62,742 nt of DNA from Amulumruptor sp947039275 (GTDB lineage: Bacteria; Bacteroidota; Bacteroidia; Bacteroidales; Muribaculaceae): assembly GCA_947039275.1 (NCBI GenBank), contig CAMQYL010000017.1:1-62742 (forward strand), given 5' to 3'. Below are positions 35,319 to 46,300 of this stretch, piece after piece. The translations under genes were made by a program, and so were the position numbers. Each line of letters opens with the position of its first letter. Position 1 is the stretch's first letter. Under the pieces are notes generated by a model that was not told where the DNA came from, did not search any database, and worked only from the letters and a program-made list of their open reading frames with translations.

Positions 35319-38195
35319 TTAACGGATTATCTTACGGCCACCAACGATATAGATGCCTCGTGGAAGTCCTTCAAGCGCATTGGCAGCCTCTACATTGGCG
35401 CGTACTTTTACGCCATTGATGTCATAAACGTCCACATTGCCTTCAATATCGCTAAAGATATCGACAGCACTGCTTGCAGGTGTTGTGCCGTAGGCATCGA
35501 TACCGAGCAGACGGATGGGATATACATGGTCTTTCCCTGTTATATGGAATGTAAGCTTAGCCACCTTGTTGAGGTCAGCATGTCCGACAGCATCCATCTC
35601 CTGAGCGGATACGGCATCATTGATGATTTTATCCACAGGATTCATACCGCCTACAAATTTGCGGTCGCTGACTGAGAACACTATAGCAGATGAACCATCG
35701 GCATAAGTAGCCTCGACAGTGTAGTCTGAAGGACAAGCGGCTTCCCAGCGGATGCTCAACAAAGTGAAATCGTGAGGCATCTCAAAATCGATGACGAGGG
35801 TAGACGGGATATCTGAAATAGAGATTTCCTGATTGGCGAAGATATTGTTGCTCAGAGGCTCGTCATTGAGAGTAGTGGTGTTTGCCAGCTGGTCAGCGCG
35901 CATCTTATTTTCAGCATCAGCCACCACACTTATCTCTATATCGGCAGAAACGCCACCGCATACAGCAGTTACAGTATAAGTACCGACCAAAGATGCCTTG
36001 AAGGTATTTCCTTCGATCGTAGCAGCTGCATTATTGCAGGAATAAGTTACTTCCTGATCAGACATTTCAGCTCCGAACTGGTCATAGACCACAGCCGAAA
36101 GAGTTACAACATCCTCGGTCACGATGTCATTGTCGCTGACGGTTACCTCGATTTTGTCAGCTACGGAAGCTACGTCGCTTGTACCGTAAGCCTTGAGGTC
36201 ATAGAGTTTGGGACCGTAACCGGTGGCATTACGGGTGGTGACGACTTTGATATACTGGATACCATTCATTTCCTTGCCCGAGAAGCGGTCACTATAGTCC
36301 TTAGGACCTTCCTTATCACGCTGTGAGTAATAGAGGACCATAGACTCCTCGGTTTCACCCAAGAACACATCATAGTCAGCGGGGCACGCACCTTCCCAAA
36401 TCACAGCGATGAGGTCAATATCGTAGGGCTTGGCAAGATTGGTCATGATCCAATGTTCGTGGCTGCCGGCATCTTCATTGATTGAGAGCTGATAGGGCAA
36501 GCCGTAATTTGTAATCACCTTGCCACCATCAGTCACAGGGGCTGTATCCTCCGGAGCACCCTCAGAAGCGGTCACGACTGCGCCAGTCAAGCAATAGTCA
36601 TTTTCGTCAGCCACATAGAATTTCACCTCTTTGGTAATATCTCCGGCTGTAGCTGTGACAGTAACCATACCCTTTTTTTCGCCCGTGATAACGCCGTCGG
36701 CATACTTGGCACCTGTCACTGTAATCTCAGGAGTTGCATCAAACGGTTTGCCATACTGATCAATCACAGATGCAGAGATAGTAGTGGTCTCGCCGATTAC
36801 GATACCGTCTTTCTCAAGTGAAAGATTGATTGCAGCAGGTTTTGCCGCCTCACGCACCTTACCGGCTACATAGATTTCGTTCACGCACGGCTTGCCAGAG
36901 GGATTGTCAGCATCCTTGACCACGATGTAGCGAGCCACGACGGGAGTAGCATATGTATATGTGGTGATAACGTCATTTGTGCGGGCGAGCTCGGGTGAGA
37001 ATGTCCAGTCTGCATCCTGCGGAAGAGCACGCCATACGAAGTTTGTGCCTTCCTCAGCTATTTTCTGTTCGATAGATGTTGCATCTACTGCATAACCGAA
37101 CACGCAACGGCCGTTGGTGGCACCATTGCCAGTGTAATATGCACCGATAGCGTCAACCATATAAATATCACCAAGATCCACGAGAAGCCAGCTGTCGCCA
37201 CCTGCCCATTCGCCATTGAACTGGTAGTAGTTGTCAAGGCTGCCGTCGACAGCATTGGAAGGAGGATTGGCATCTTCAACATCCGCTATCACACGACCCT
37301 GGATAGCCTTATTCACAGCAACGTTTTCAACACCTTCCCAGTTATATGACACGACAAGATCAAGCGATCCCATAACGGCGGTGCCATCAGCCATAGCCGA
37401 AGCCGAGAGTGTGAACGTGCCATACTCTGATGACTTCACGCTGTAGACACCATTATCACCACCTTCGATTGTCACCGCCTGATTGTCACATGTAAGTGTC
37501 ACGTCAGATACGGTGTTGAACTCCATGACATCACCTATTTTATTGACCGGGCATACAGTCACTTCGACAGCATCACCGCCAGCCACTGCATTACCCTGCT
37601 GGGTGAGCCTGAGTGAAGCAATCTCGTCACGCCCCTGGATGTCAGCGACACGTATGTCAAATATGCGCATTCCATACTGGGCACCGAAATTGTTATATTC
37701 GTCAGCATAGACGAGGAGATACTGACCAGTCTGGGCATCATCAAAGCTGATAGCGTCAGTGTAATTTGCCTCTGTGTCGTTAGTGCGGGTAGCGATAGGG
37801 GTAGTGCCCTCCAGCCATGAAGCATCAATCTGATTATAAGAGATACCTCCTGTCGTCTCATCGGTCGTATAAGGAATTGCTTCCTTAGACAGATAGATGG
37901 AATAACTCTTGCAGTGAGAAGCCTCCCAGACGATCTCGATATCGGTAAAAGTGGTCTCAGCACCGAAATCAATCATGACCCAGTCATGGGTATATTCATG
38001 AGTGGCTGCATTTGCCTGCCAACCCGTACCGTTATTGTCATCGACAATAAGCGAAGCCTCGGCACTATTAGAAGAAGCGGTCACAGTGGATCCTTTGGCA
38101 AGATTATCAATCGAGCCGGAGTTCCAGTCAATGGCAGCCATGACTGACGCGCAGGTCACGACTCCCAATGAAGCAATGGCTAAAAGTTTTTTCAT
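35319..38195 (-). CDS. discoidin (F5/8 type C) and Ig-like domain surface protein with T9SS-like C-terminus
   Basis: 958 residues with signal peptide MKKLLAIASLGVVTCASVMA. At least two discoidin-type modules are visible (SKGSTVTASS...GTGWQANAATHEYTHDWVMIDFGA from about residue 35; NVAVNKAIQGRV...NAVDGSLDNYYQFNGEWAGGDSWLLVDLGD at about 290), followed by bacterial Ig-like repeats (SASVIDQYGKPF, SAVVYDQFGAEM) and further discoidin-like modules. The final 60 residues (VDVYDINGVKVRANV..LEGLPRGIYIVGGRKIIR) match a T9SS type A sorting domain. It probably binds glycans at the cell surface. It has its own good promoter and terminator and is divergent from the regulator gene. Confidence 0.85.
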   Translation of the reverse strand: MKKLLAIASLGVVTCASVMAAIDWNSGSIDNLAKGSTVTASSNSAEASLIVDDNNGTGWQANAATHEYTHDWVMIDFGAETTFTDIEIVWEASHCKSYSIYLSKEAIPYTTDETTGGISYNQIDASWLEGTTPIATRTNDTEANYTDAISFDDAQTGQYLLVYADEYNNFGAQYGMRIFDIRVADIQGRDEIASLRLTQQGNAVAGGDAVEVTVCPVNKIGDVMEFNTVSDVTLTCDNQAVTIEGGDNGVYSVKSSEYGTFTLSASAMADGTAVMGSLDLVVSYNWEGVENVAVNKAIQGRVIADVEDANPPSNAVDGSLDNYYQFNGEWAGGDSWLLVDLGDIYMVDAIGAYYTGNGATNGRCVFGYAVDATSIEQKIAEEGTNFVWRALPQDADWTFSPELARTNDVITTYTYATPVVARYIVVKDADNPSGKPCVNEIYVAGKVREAAKPAAINLSLEKDGIVIGETTTISASVIDQYGKPFDATPEITVTGAKYADGVITGEKKGMVTVTATAGDITKEVKFYVADENDYCLTGAVVTASEGAPEDTAPVTDGGKVITNYGLPYQLSINEDAGSHEHWIMTNLAKPYDIDLIAVIWEGACPADYDVFLGETEESMVLYYSQRDKEGPKDYSDRFSGKEMNGIQYIKVVTTRNATGYGPKLYDLKAYGTSDVASVADKIEVTVSDNDIVTEDVVTLSAVVYDQFGAEMSDQEVTYSCNNAAATIEGNTFKASLVGTYTVTAVCGGVSADIEISVVADAENKMRADQLANTTTLNDEPLSNNIFANQEISISDIPSTLVIDFEMPHDFTLLSIRWEAACPSDYTVEATYADGSSAIVFSVSDRKFVGGMNPVDKIINDAVSAQEMDAVGHADLNKVAKLTFHITGKDHVYPIRLLGIDAYGTTPASSAVDIFSDIEGNVDVYDINGVKVRANVEAANALEGLPRGIYIVGGRKIIR

Positions 38196-38244
38196 ACGAT
38201 CAGTATTAAATGATTAATGGAATTGGTTTGAAATGTTTTTTCTG

Positions 38245-38275
38245 CAAAAGTAGGTCAGGGAGCAACCTCATACAA
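38245..38275 (-). promoter_or_regulatory. Bacteroidetes-type promoter of the discoidin-domain gene
   Basis: On the minus strand, TTG (38273-38275), 20 bases, TACTTTTG (38245-38252); about 50 bases before the ATG. Confidence 0.7.
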
Positions 38276-38454
38276 TAGAACATACCCCTATTCAATCTCT
38301 ACAAGTCCATAAATCCACCTCTACACAAATCCTACATTGCTTATATAATTTGTTGAAAATAAATGTATTACATAAACTATGTTGCATAACATACTACGAC
38401 ACGCTGTCTATTAGGAATAAATTTACTAAGTTGCATGCAAAAGCCATTAGTCTT

Positions 38455-41367
38455 ATGAATGCTTATAAAATCGTAGCGACAATTGTATTGATATTATTAT
38501 GGGAATCTATCGGCGGAGCCACCACACATGGCAATGACGGGTATGTGCCTGTGCGCAACTTCGGCATCAGCGACTATTCGGGAGATGCCCAAAACTGGGG
38601 TTGCATCCAAGATGCCATAGGACGGCTCTATGCCGCCAATGGCTATGGAATGCTATGCTATGACGGTGCCGAGTGGCACCTGTATCATCTGCCCAACTAT
38701 ACATCCGTCAGGTCGTTGCTCTATGATGATGACGCTGACCGCATATATGCAGGAGGTAGCGGAGAGTTCGGCTTTTTCTCTTCCGACACCTCTGACGGAG
38801 TGCCAAGGTACACATCTCTGTCGGCATCGTTGTCAGAACTGCACCCCAGTCTTACCGAGATATGGCGAATCATCAAAGCCGATGGCAAGATATGGTTCCA
38901 GGGAGATTATCATTTCTTCAGTTACGGACACGGCATCTTGAAATCTTATCATACAAACAACCGCATATCACACTCCGCAGAGATTGGTGGATTGATATTC
39001 ATCGCCTTAGACGATGGCAGCATATTGCGTGTAACCGGTAACCGCATAGAACGCCTCAAGGGTCTCGAACAGCTCTCAGGACTCAAAATCACAGCAATGC
39101 TTCCTTTTGACAACGGCAGCAAGATGCTAATCGGCACATCACTTAACGGGCTATATCTTTATGACGGCGTGGGAGCAGTACCGTTTGAATGTGACATCAA
39201 CCGGTTTTTGAAATCCAACCAGCTGTTTTGTGCCTCAGCGTCAAATGACAATTATGTTTTCGGTACCGTCAATAAGGGCGCAGTAGTGAAAAACTTCAAG
39301 ACCGGACAGATCGATTACATCAACAAAGAAAGCGGACTGCTCAACAATACCGTGCTTGCTGCAGACTTTGACTATGCCGGAAATATCTGGCTCTCACTTG
39401 ACTATGGTCTTGGATATGCCGTATACAATACCGCAAAGCGAAACATCACCGGCATCTCAAGCCCTATAGGAGCCGGCTATGCAGCATTAATAATGGACAG
39501 TCAGATCTATCTCGGTACAAACCAGGGACTATTCAGAAGCCGCTATCCTATGGGAAGCGCTCCATCACCCGAAAAGTTTGAACAGCTGCTCCAGGGACAG
39601 GTCTGGACTATGACCCAGGACGGTGCCACCATTTTCGCATCGACCGATGCCGGTGCATATGTCAGCGAAAACAACGGGAAGTTCGTAAAGATACCCGGCA
39701 TAGTCGGTACCACCAGGATAAGACCTCTGAAAGGCAGTGCTGACCGGGCACTTGCATCGACATATCATGGATTCCATCTATTAGGGAGAGACAACGGGCA
39801 ATGGAAAGATTTAGGCAGAGTAGATGGATATGACGATATCTCAGGCGATTTCATTCAGGACCGTTACGGCGATGTGTGGCTTGCACATTGGCGCAAAGGC
39901 GTGTATCGCCTCCGCTACAATCAGACCACTTCGGAGTTTGACCATTGCCGATTATTCAACCGCGAATCCGGTCTTCGTGAAGACCAGAACACTTCTGTCG
40001 AGTTGCATGACGGCCATGCCGTAGTATCTACGAGTAACGGCTTCTACAGTTTCAACGCCATGAATGAGAAGATGCTTCCCAACTCACAACTCGCCTCTAT
40101 ATTCGGCAAAGAGCTCCGTGGCTCATTTCGGCAGCTCAATGATTCTGTAATGGCAGTCATTGACAGTCACGGAGTCAGCATCGCAATACGTGAACATAAC
40201 GGCAACTACCGAACCGACACTGTCACATTCCGCAACATCGTAGACAAACTCATACCGAGATATACAGCACTCTGCTTCACTCCCGACAATAAATTGCTGT
40301 TATCGGGCTATGAAGGTTTTTGGAGCATAGACACCAACCATCCCGACGCTACCCGCCATAATCCTAAACCCTTTGTCAGTTCGGTCTATTCAGCTGGAGA
40401 TTCTTTACTATACCGTGGTGCCGGATCACCTGATTCTCACCCTGCCACACTTACCGTGCCCTACTCCATGAATTCCTTGCGCTTCGTCTTTGGATGCAGC
40501 GAATTTGGCTCAGACAAAGAGGTAAAATACAGTTCATGGCTTGAAGGATATGACGATGAGCCATCGGCTTTCTCCACAGAAAACACACGTGAATACACCA
40601 AACTGCCCGATGGTGAATACCGGCTACACCTGAAGTCACATAACCAGTTTAACGGCAAGGTAAAAGAAACCGTCCTTACGCTTAAGGTGCTGCCCCCTTG
40701 GTACCGCACCACATTGGCAAAAGTGATATGGCTTGTCATGGCAGGACTGATGGCGTGGGGCATATATGTCATAGTGGCTCGACGCATCGCTATGTCAAGA
40801 GCCGCTATCGAACGCAAAAAAGAGGAAGAGTATGTAGCACTCCAGATGAAAGCGCACCACGACTCCATGGTAAAAGATATGGAAATCGCCACCCTGCGGT
40901 CTGAAAAGCTGGAACAGGACATCAGGCACAAAAGCCAGGAACTGAGCGACACCACCCGCAATCTCATCCAGAAAAATGAAATTCTGCAAGACATTTCCGC
41001 CAAACTCAAACACGTCCGTGAACTCTCATCCACCGACCTCGGGCGTCCAACAGCACAGCGCATTCTTTCGAAAATACAGCAAGTCATCGATGATAATCTC
41101 AGCCATGAAAACGACTGGGCAAGTTTTTCGGGTAATTTTGACATCGTATATGCAAATTTCACCAAACGGCTTGCCGAACTGCATCCCAACCTGAGCGTCT
41201 CTGACAAACGACTGTGTTGCTATATACGCATGGGATTGCAGAGCAAAGATATAGCACCCCTTATCAATATATCGTACAAATCTGTCGAGATGGCACGCTA
41301 CAGGGTACGCAAGAAACTTGGATTAGCTGCCGGGGATTCACTGACGGCATACCTTGACAGCCTCTGA
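38455..41367 (+). CDS. Reg_prop/Y_Y_Y sensor protein with C-terminal helix-turn-helix (no kinase)
   Basis: 970 residues. After a signal sequence (MNAYKIVATIVLILLWESIG) come about 650 residues of beta-propeller Reg_prop repeats (YAANGYGMLCYDGAEWHLY, GNIWLSLDYGLGYAVYN, GDVWLAHWRKGVYRLRYN), then a Y_Y_Y domain (KYSSWLEGYDDEPS), one membrane helix (IWLVMAGLMAWGIYVIVA), a coiled coil of about 100 residues and a LuxR-type HTH (LSVSDKRLCCYIRMGLQSKDIAPLINISYKSVE). No histidine-kinase or receiver domain is present, so it is a one-component membrane-tethered regulator, in contrast to the usual hybrid two-component systems of Bacteroides. It should sense a periplasmic glycan and control the downstream glucan operon. 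The start was set at 38455 to begin with the signal sequence. Confidence 0.88.
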   Translation: MNAYKIVATIVLILLWESIGGATTHGNDGYVPVRNFGISDYSGDAQNWGCIQDAIGRLYAANGYGMLCYDGAEWHLYHLPNYTSVRSLLYDDDADRIYAGGSGEFGFFSSDTSDGVPRYTSLSASLSELHPSLTEIWRIIKADGKIWFQGDYHFFSYGHGILKSYHTNNRISHSAEIGGLIFIALDDGSILRVTGNRIERLKGLEQLSGLKITAMLPFDNGSKMLIGTSLNGLYLYDGVGAVPFECDINRFLKSNQLFCASASNDNYVFGTVNKGAVVKNFKTGQIDYINKESGLLNNTVLAADFDYAGNIWLSLDYGLGYAVYNTAKRNITGISSPIGAGYAALIMDSQIYLGTNQGLFRSRYPMGSAPSPEKFEQLLQGQVWTMTQDGATIFASTDAGAYVSENNGKFVKIPGIVGTTRIRPLKGSADRALASTYHGFHLLGRDNGQWKDLGRVDGYDDISGDFIQDRYGDVWLAHWRKGVYRLRYNQTTSEFDHCRLFNRESGLREDQNTSVELHDGHAVVSTSNGFYSFNAMNEKMLPNSQLASIFGKELRGSFRQLNDSVMAVIDSHGVSIAIREHNGNYRTDTVTFRNIVDKLIPRYTALCFTPDNKLLLSGYEGFWSIDTNHPDATRHNPKPFVSSVYSAGDSLLYRGAGSPDSHPATLTVPYSMNSLRFVFGCSEFGSDKEVKYSSWLEGYDDEPSAFSTENTREYTKLPDGEYRLHLKSHNQFNGKVKETVLTLKVLPPWYRTTLAKVIWLVMAGLMAWGIYVIVARRIAMSRAAIERKKEEEYVALQMKAHHDSMVKDMEIATLRSEKLEQDIRHKSQELSDTTRNLIQKNEILQDISAKLKHVRELSSTDLGRPTAQRILSKIQQVIDDNLSHENDWASFSGNFDIVYANFTKRLAELHPNLSVSDKRLCCYIRMGLQSKDIAPLINISYKSVEMARYRVRKKLGLAAGDSLTAYLDSL

Positions 41368-41419
41368 GTACCGTACATACCCATACGCAATATCATCATA
41401 CACATATAACTATAGAATA

Positions 41420-43117
41420 ATGAGACTGTTGATATTCCTAACCATAGCATTCACATGCCTTGCAACCTTTGCAAGCAAACCCACTCCAGTCAATCCACTC
41501 GTTGAACGTCTTGATTCAGTGCTCAAAATATCAGATGATTTCGCTCATGCCAAGCAAACCAGGATAGACCTGCTGTGCAAAAAGAAGTCATCCGGGATGA
41601 AAGACGAAGAACGGTTATGGCTTAACAAGATGCTTTATGACGAATATTACGTCTATAAAGCAGACTCAGCCATGAACTATGTCAATGACAATATCGACAT
41701 CGCCCGGCGCATAGGGCGGAAAGACATCGAACAAGAATGGAGAATCAACAAGACCTTCCTCTACGCAGCCCAGGGACTGCTCTCAGAAGCAGAAAAGGAA
41801 CTTGCCAGCATCGATGTCGCATCCATTGACAAAGACACCAGATTCTCATATTATGAGACGGCGATATATCTGTATTCACATCTGTCACAGTACATCGGCA
41901 ATCCCAACGGCATGTCTGAACGCTATGACAGCATCTCCGACAGTCTGCGCCACGAGGCAGTCAAGTACATTTCACCTTCTAATCCGTCATATTACAGTTT
42001 CAGAGCATCAATGCTCACAGACCCTTCAGATCCAGAATGGGCACCAGTGAAACATAAACTGGCTGAGTCTCTGAAGCAATCCCCGCTTAACAACCGCATA
42101 AGTGCAATCAACGCATATACACTTGCCAAAATGTGCCTGAAAGAGGGTGATGAAGCCGGTCATACAGATAATCTCATCAAATCAGCCATAGCCGACATAC
42201 GTATGTCCAACCGTGACATCGCTTCATTAGAAGAACTGTCAGACATATTCTATCGACAAGGCGATATCGACCACGGATATGGCTGCATCAGCTACTGCTT
42301 CAAAGCCGCCCTCCAATATCCCAACCGAGTCAGGGTGGTCAACATATCGTCTGTCATAGACAGATTCCAACAGGCAGCCGAACAGCGCAATGCCGACCAA
42401 GAACACAAACTTAGTCGCTCCCTCCTGGCAGTCAGCATTCTCTCTATCGTGCTTGTGCTTACACTCATAGCCACTTTCATACAGTTTTTCAAGCTTAAAC
42501 ACTCACACCGCAGCCTCGTGGACAGCGAAACCCGTCTCAACGAACACATGAAAGAGTTACACGAGACACACAAACGCCTCAACGATGTCAACCAAGAACT
42601 CACTGAGGCAAACGAAAAACTCCGGCGCAGCAATGACAAGTTAGTAAAATCAAATTCCATAAAAGAAGAATATGTAGGCTACGTATTCTCTATCTGCTCA
42701 AACTACCTGACCAAGATAGAAGAATTCCGCAAAAACATCGCGCGTAAACTGAAAGTCGGGAAAATCGAAGATGTCAAGAATCTCATTTCAAGCTCCCAGA
42801 TAGAGCAAGACGAACTAAATGATTTCTATCACAGTTTCGACACAATATTCCTGCATATCTACCCCAACTTTGTCGAAGACTTCAACAAGCTGCTCAGACC
42901 CGAAGAACAAATCGTATTGAAAAAAGACGAATTGCTCAACACCGAGTTACGCATATACGCACTTATACGCCTCGGCATCAACAACAGCGTCAAGATCTCT
43001 GACTTCCTGCACATCTCGCCCCAGACCGTCTACAACAACCGGCTGCGTACACGTAATAAAGCCATTGTGTCAAAAGACGAGTTCACAGCTCGTGTCAGAT
43101 GGTTAGGGAAAGAGTGA
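41420..43117 (+). CDS. DUF6377-type membrane regulator with TPR-like sensor and C-terminal HTH
   Basis: 565 residues. It has a signal peptide MRLLIFLTIAFTCLATFAS, a helical TPR-like periplasmic region (about 30-320), a single membrane helix (LAVSILSIVLVLTLIATFIQFF), a coiled coil (RLNEHMKELHETHKRLNDVNQE) and a cytosolic C-terminal region ending in an HTH-like segment (INNSVKISDFLHISPQTVYNNRLRTRNKA). This resembles Bacteroidetes DUF6377 transcriptional regulators that sit beside glycan-use genes. It lies 52 bases after the Reg_prop regulator and 204 bases before the glucan operon. Two different membrane-tethered regulators side by side is notable. The start at 41420 begins with the signal peptide; the frame extends into the previous gene. 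Confidence 0.82.
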   Translation: MRLLIFLTIAFTCLATFASKPTPVNPLVERLDSVLKISDDFAHAKQTRIDLLCKKKSSGMKDEERLWLNKMLYDEYYVYKADSAMNYVNDNIDIARRIGRKDIEQEWRINKTFLYAAQGLLSEAEKELASIDVASIDKDTRFSYYETAIYLYSHLSQYIGNPNGMSERYDSISDSLRHEAVKYISPSNPSYYSFRASMLTDPSDPEWAPVKHKLAESLKQSPLNNRISAINAYTLAKMCLKEGDEAGHTDNLIKSAIADIRMSNRDIASLEELSDIFYRQGDIDHGYGCISYCFKAALQYPNRVRVVNISSVIDRFQQAAEQRNADQEHKLSRSLLAVSILSIVLVLTLIATFIQFFKLKHSHRSLVDSETRLNEHMKELHETHKRLNDVNQELTEANEKLRRSNDKLVKSNSIKEEYVGYVFSICSNYLTKIEEFRKNIARKLKVGKIEDVKNLISSSQIEQDELNDFYHSFDTIFLHIYPNFVEDFNKLLRPEEQIVLKKDELLNTELRIYALIRLGINNSVKISDFLHISPQTVYNNRLRTRNKAIVSKDEFTARVRWLGKE

Positions 43118-43256
43118 TTTTCCAACTATCTCGCCACACTCAGGTATTTATCATAACTTACTCTTAAAATTCATATTTCTCTTAAAATAAGCATGTTACA
43201 AATAATATAACTTACCATTCTGATTACCTCATGTAAATCCGGGGAAACACATATAT

Positions 43257-43264
43257 TAATTTTG
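43257..43264 (+). promoter_or_regulatory. -7 element of the glucan-utilisation operon
   Basis: TAATTTTG matches TAnnTTTG, 57 bases before the ATG at 43322. No clear TTG at -33, which fits a promoter that needs an activator. Confidence 0.5.
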
Positions 43265-43321
43265 CAACCGAGAGATTGCCCTAATCTAATAACATATCAC
43301 ATATTAAACCATTCACTCAGC

Positions 43322-46300
43322 ATGGGACACATTAATGCGTATCAACATTGGAAAAAATGGTGGCGCTCAAAGACTGCCGACATGGCAACTGCCATGAAGC
43401 AGACCGGTCTATCAGCAATTATGATAGTCATGTCAGCTTTAGGCGCATCAGCATCCGCCCCCTACCCACAGATTACCGTGGTCAACGATGACGAAGGATC
43501 AGTGATGCTCGTTGACGGTAAACCGTTCATGATCAACGGTATGAACTGGGACTATTTCCCCATCGGCACCAACTACTCTTATTCTTTGTGGTCACAGCCC
43601 GAAGATGTGATCAAGGCAGCCCTTGATAAGGATATGTCTCTGCTCAAAGACATGGGAGTCAACGCTATCCGACAGCACGTAGGTGTGCCTGCCCGCTGGG
43701 TGAGGTACATATATGAAAAATACGGCATATGGACGATGATATACAGCTCGTTTGGCCGCTACGGCGTGACCATTGACGGAGTGTGGAACGGCAATACCGA
43801 CTATGAGAACCCCAAGACTGCCAAAGTGCTGCTAAAGGAAGCCGCGGACATGGTCAAGGAGTATAACAACACTCCTGGCATACTCATGTATATGCTCGGC
43901 AACGAAAACAACTATGGTTTATTCTGGAAAGGCGCAGAGGCTGAGAATCTCCCTGTCGAGGATCGCAGCTCGACCAAACAAGCCAAGGCACTCTACAAAA
44001 TAATGAACGAAGCAGCCGTAGAGATGAAAAAATTAGGAGCTACAGCGCCTATAGCCATATGCAACGGCGACCTATTGTTTCTTGACATCATATCCAAAGA
44101 GTGCTCTGACATAGACATCTTAGGTGTCAATGTATACCGGGGTCCGTCGTTTGGCGACCTGTTTGATCGTGTAAAGGCAGAGTATGGCAAACCTGTTTTT
44201 TTCTCGGAGTTTGGCTCGGATGCCTATAATGCACGCACAGATAAGGAGGCTCAGCAAGAACAGGCAGACGTGCTCGTGAGCAACTGGAACGAGATATACT
44301 CCAACGCCAAGGGTCTCGGTAAAGCCGGCAACTCCATCGGCGGTTTCACGTTCCAGTTTGCCGACGGCTGGTGGAAACACGGTCAAGATATCAACTTAGA
44401 TGTACATGACACCACCGCGTCATGGAGCAACGGTGCCTACGCATTCGACTTCGTTCCAGGAGAAAACAACATGAACGAGGAGTGGTTTGGTATATGCGCC
44501 AAAGGGCTGCCCGACGAACGCGGCATATACGAACTTTATCCGCGTGCAGCCTACTACGCACTCAAAGATGTACACAAAATCAATCCTTATGCCAAGGGGC
44601 TGACACTTTCCACCATCACTGGCGATATGAACAATGTTGATGTCACATCGTCAATGTTGCGTGCTCGTGGAGACAAGGCAGCTCTCGAAAGCGAGAAAAC
44701 CAAACTCTTCTCCATCAGCGAACTCCGTGGAGATTTCTCAACATTCTTTACCGGAGGCAAGAACACCACAACACCGTCAAAACGCCCCGACCGCCCTACG
44801 CAATTTCCCAGCTTCAAAGGATTCGACCATATGGAGTCATTTTACATAGGTGTCAAGGCTACGCCGTCGCCCAAGGCGCAGGCTGAAGTAACGGTCAATG
44901 TGCTCGGCAATGTAGCGGAAAATCCTATCGACGAGATATTTTATGAAAACCGCGGACGCTCTCGCTACATAGTCGGCGACAACGGCGAGGTCGTAGACCT
45001 CGGACCACTGGAACGCATCAAAATCTACAGCGCATCGGTCTACTGGGATGCAAACCTCTTCACCATGAACACATTCTACCGCAAACCTCACTTCCACTGG
45101 GGATATGAAGGTGATTTCTTCGGTTTCTATCCCGAAGCAAGCTATGGCGAGTGGATGGATATCTACGGCGGAGAGGCACCGTTCGGAAGCGAATTTGAGG
45201 GCAAGAAATTCCTCAAAGGACTCAAGGTGGCATTCGGTCCCGAATTGTGGTGGGGAGCCAATCCCGCACTCCTTGTCAAGTACCGCCGTCCCATCGGCAA
45301 ATACACACTTACCGGAGTGTTCCATTGGGACATCGCGCAGCGCACCGGCACAGTCACATCTTATGTGATTCCACAACCTAAAAACACACGCATATCGCTC
45401 GCCGTGGAGCGCAAGTTCGGAAAATTCGATGTCACTGTAGGCGGACTATGGTCTGGTACCAACCAGGTAGGACGCACCTTCCAGGCTACGACCGACGACT
45501 CTCCTGATGCCATAGCATATACCAACAAGGGGAAGACCTCAGATACCTTCGGAGGGAAAGGCAAAGTGGTCTATACGGGCGGCAAAATCAATGCCTATGT
45601 GGCTGGCGCATACATGGGACTGGTGGCAGCAGGCGGAGGAGAATATGCCCGCAATCTGACAGGCTGGACTCTCAAAGATACCGGCATGGGCAACCAGACC
45701 AATGTTATGGGCGGTTTCACCTTCCAGGCACACAATTTCCAGATAGCTCCCAACTTCCTGTGGCAGAAACCCCTGGTAGGCCCGATGCCTTCTGGAATTG
45801 AAGCCCCCGGACGTCTCCGCAATATCCTCGAAGATCCCTTTGCTGTGCGTGACAACCGCGAACAGACCGCAGCCGAACTGCTTCTCACATATGATCCCAC
45901 ACCCGGCACATGGATATACGACTGGGACAACGATATGAAGGAAGATGCCTCTCTCGCCATGTCAATGGGTTTTGTCTACCGCCACTATCCCACCACCATG
46001 GATGCCGCAATAGGCATTTTGGCAGACGGCCGCAGCACATTCGTGTTCCCCACCTCGGTTCCCGCACATGATCTCTGGGACGCAAACTTCAAGCTCACAT
46101 CGCGTCTCACCCCCAACTTCGGATTCATAGTCAAAGGATATATGGGCACAGGACAGGCCAACGGCAACGATGACCGCCTCATCAAGCGCGGAGGATTGGA
46201 CGCAGACCTCATCTACAAGAACATACGCCTCAAAGCCGGTGTGAAATTCCATGACTGGGGACCTTATGACTACCACCGTGACTTCAACCTGACTTTTCCT

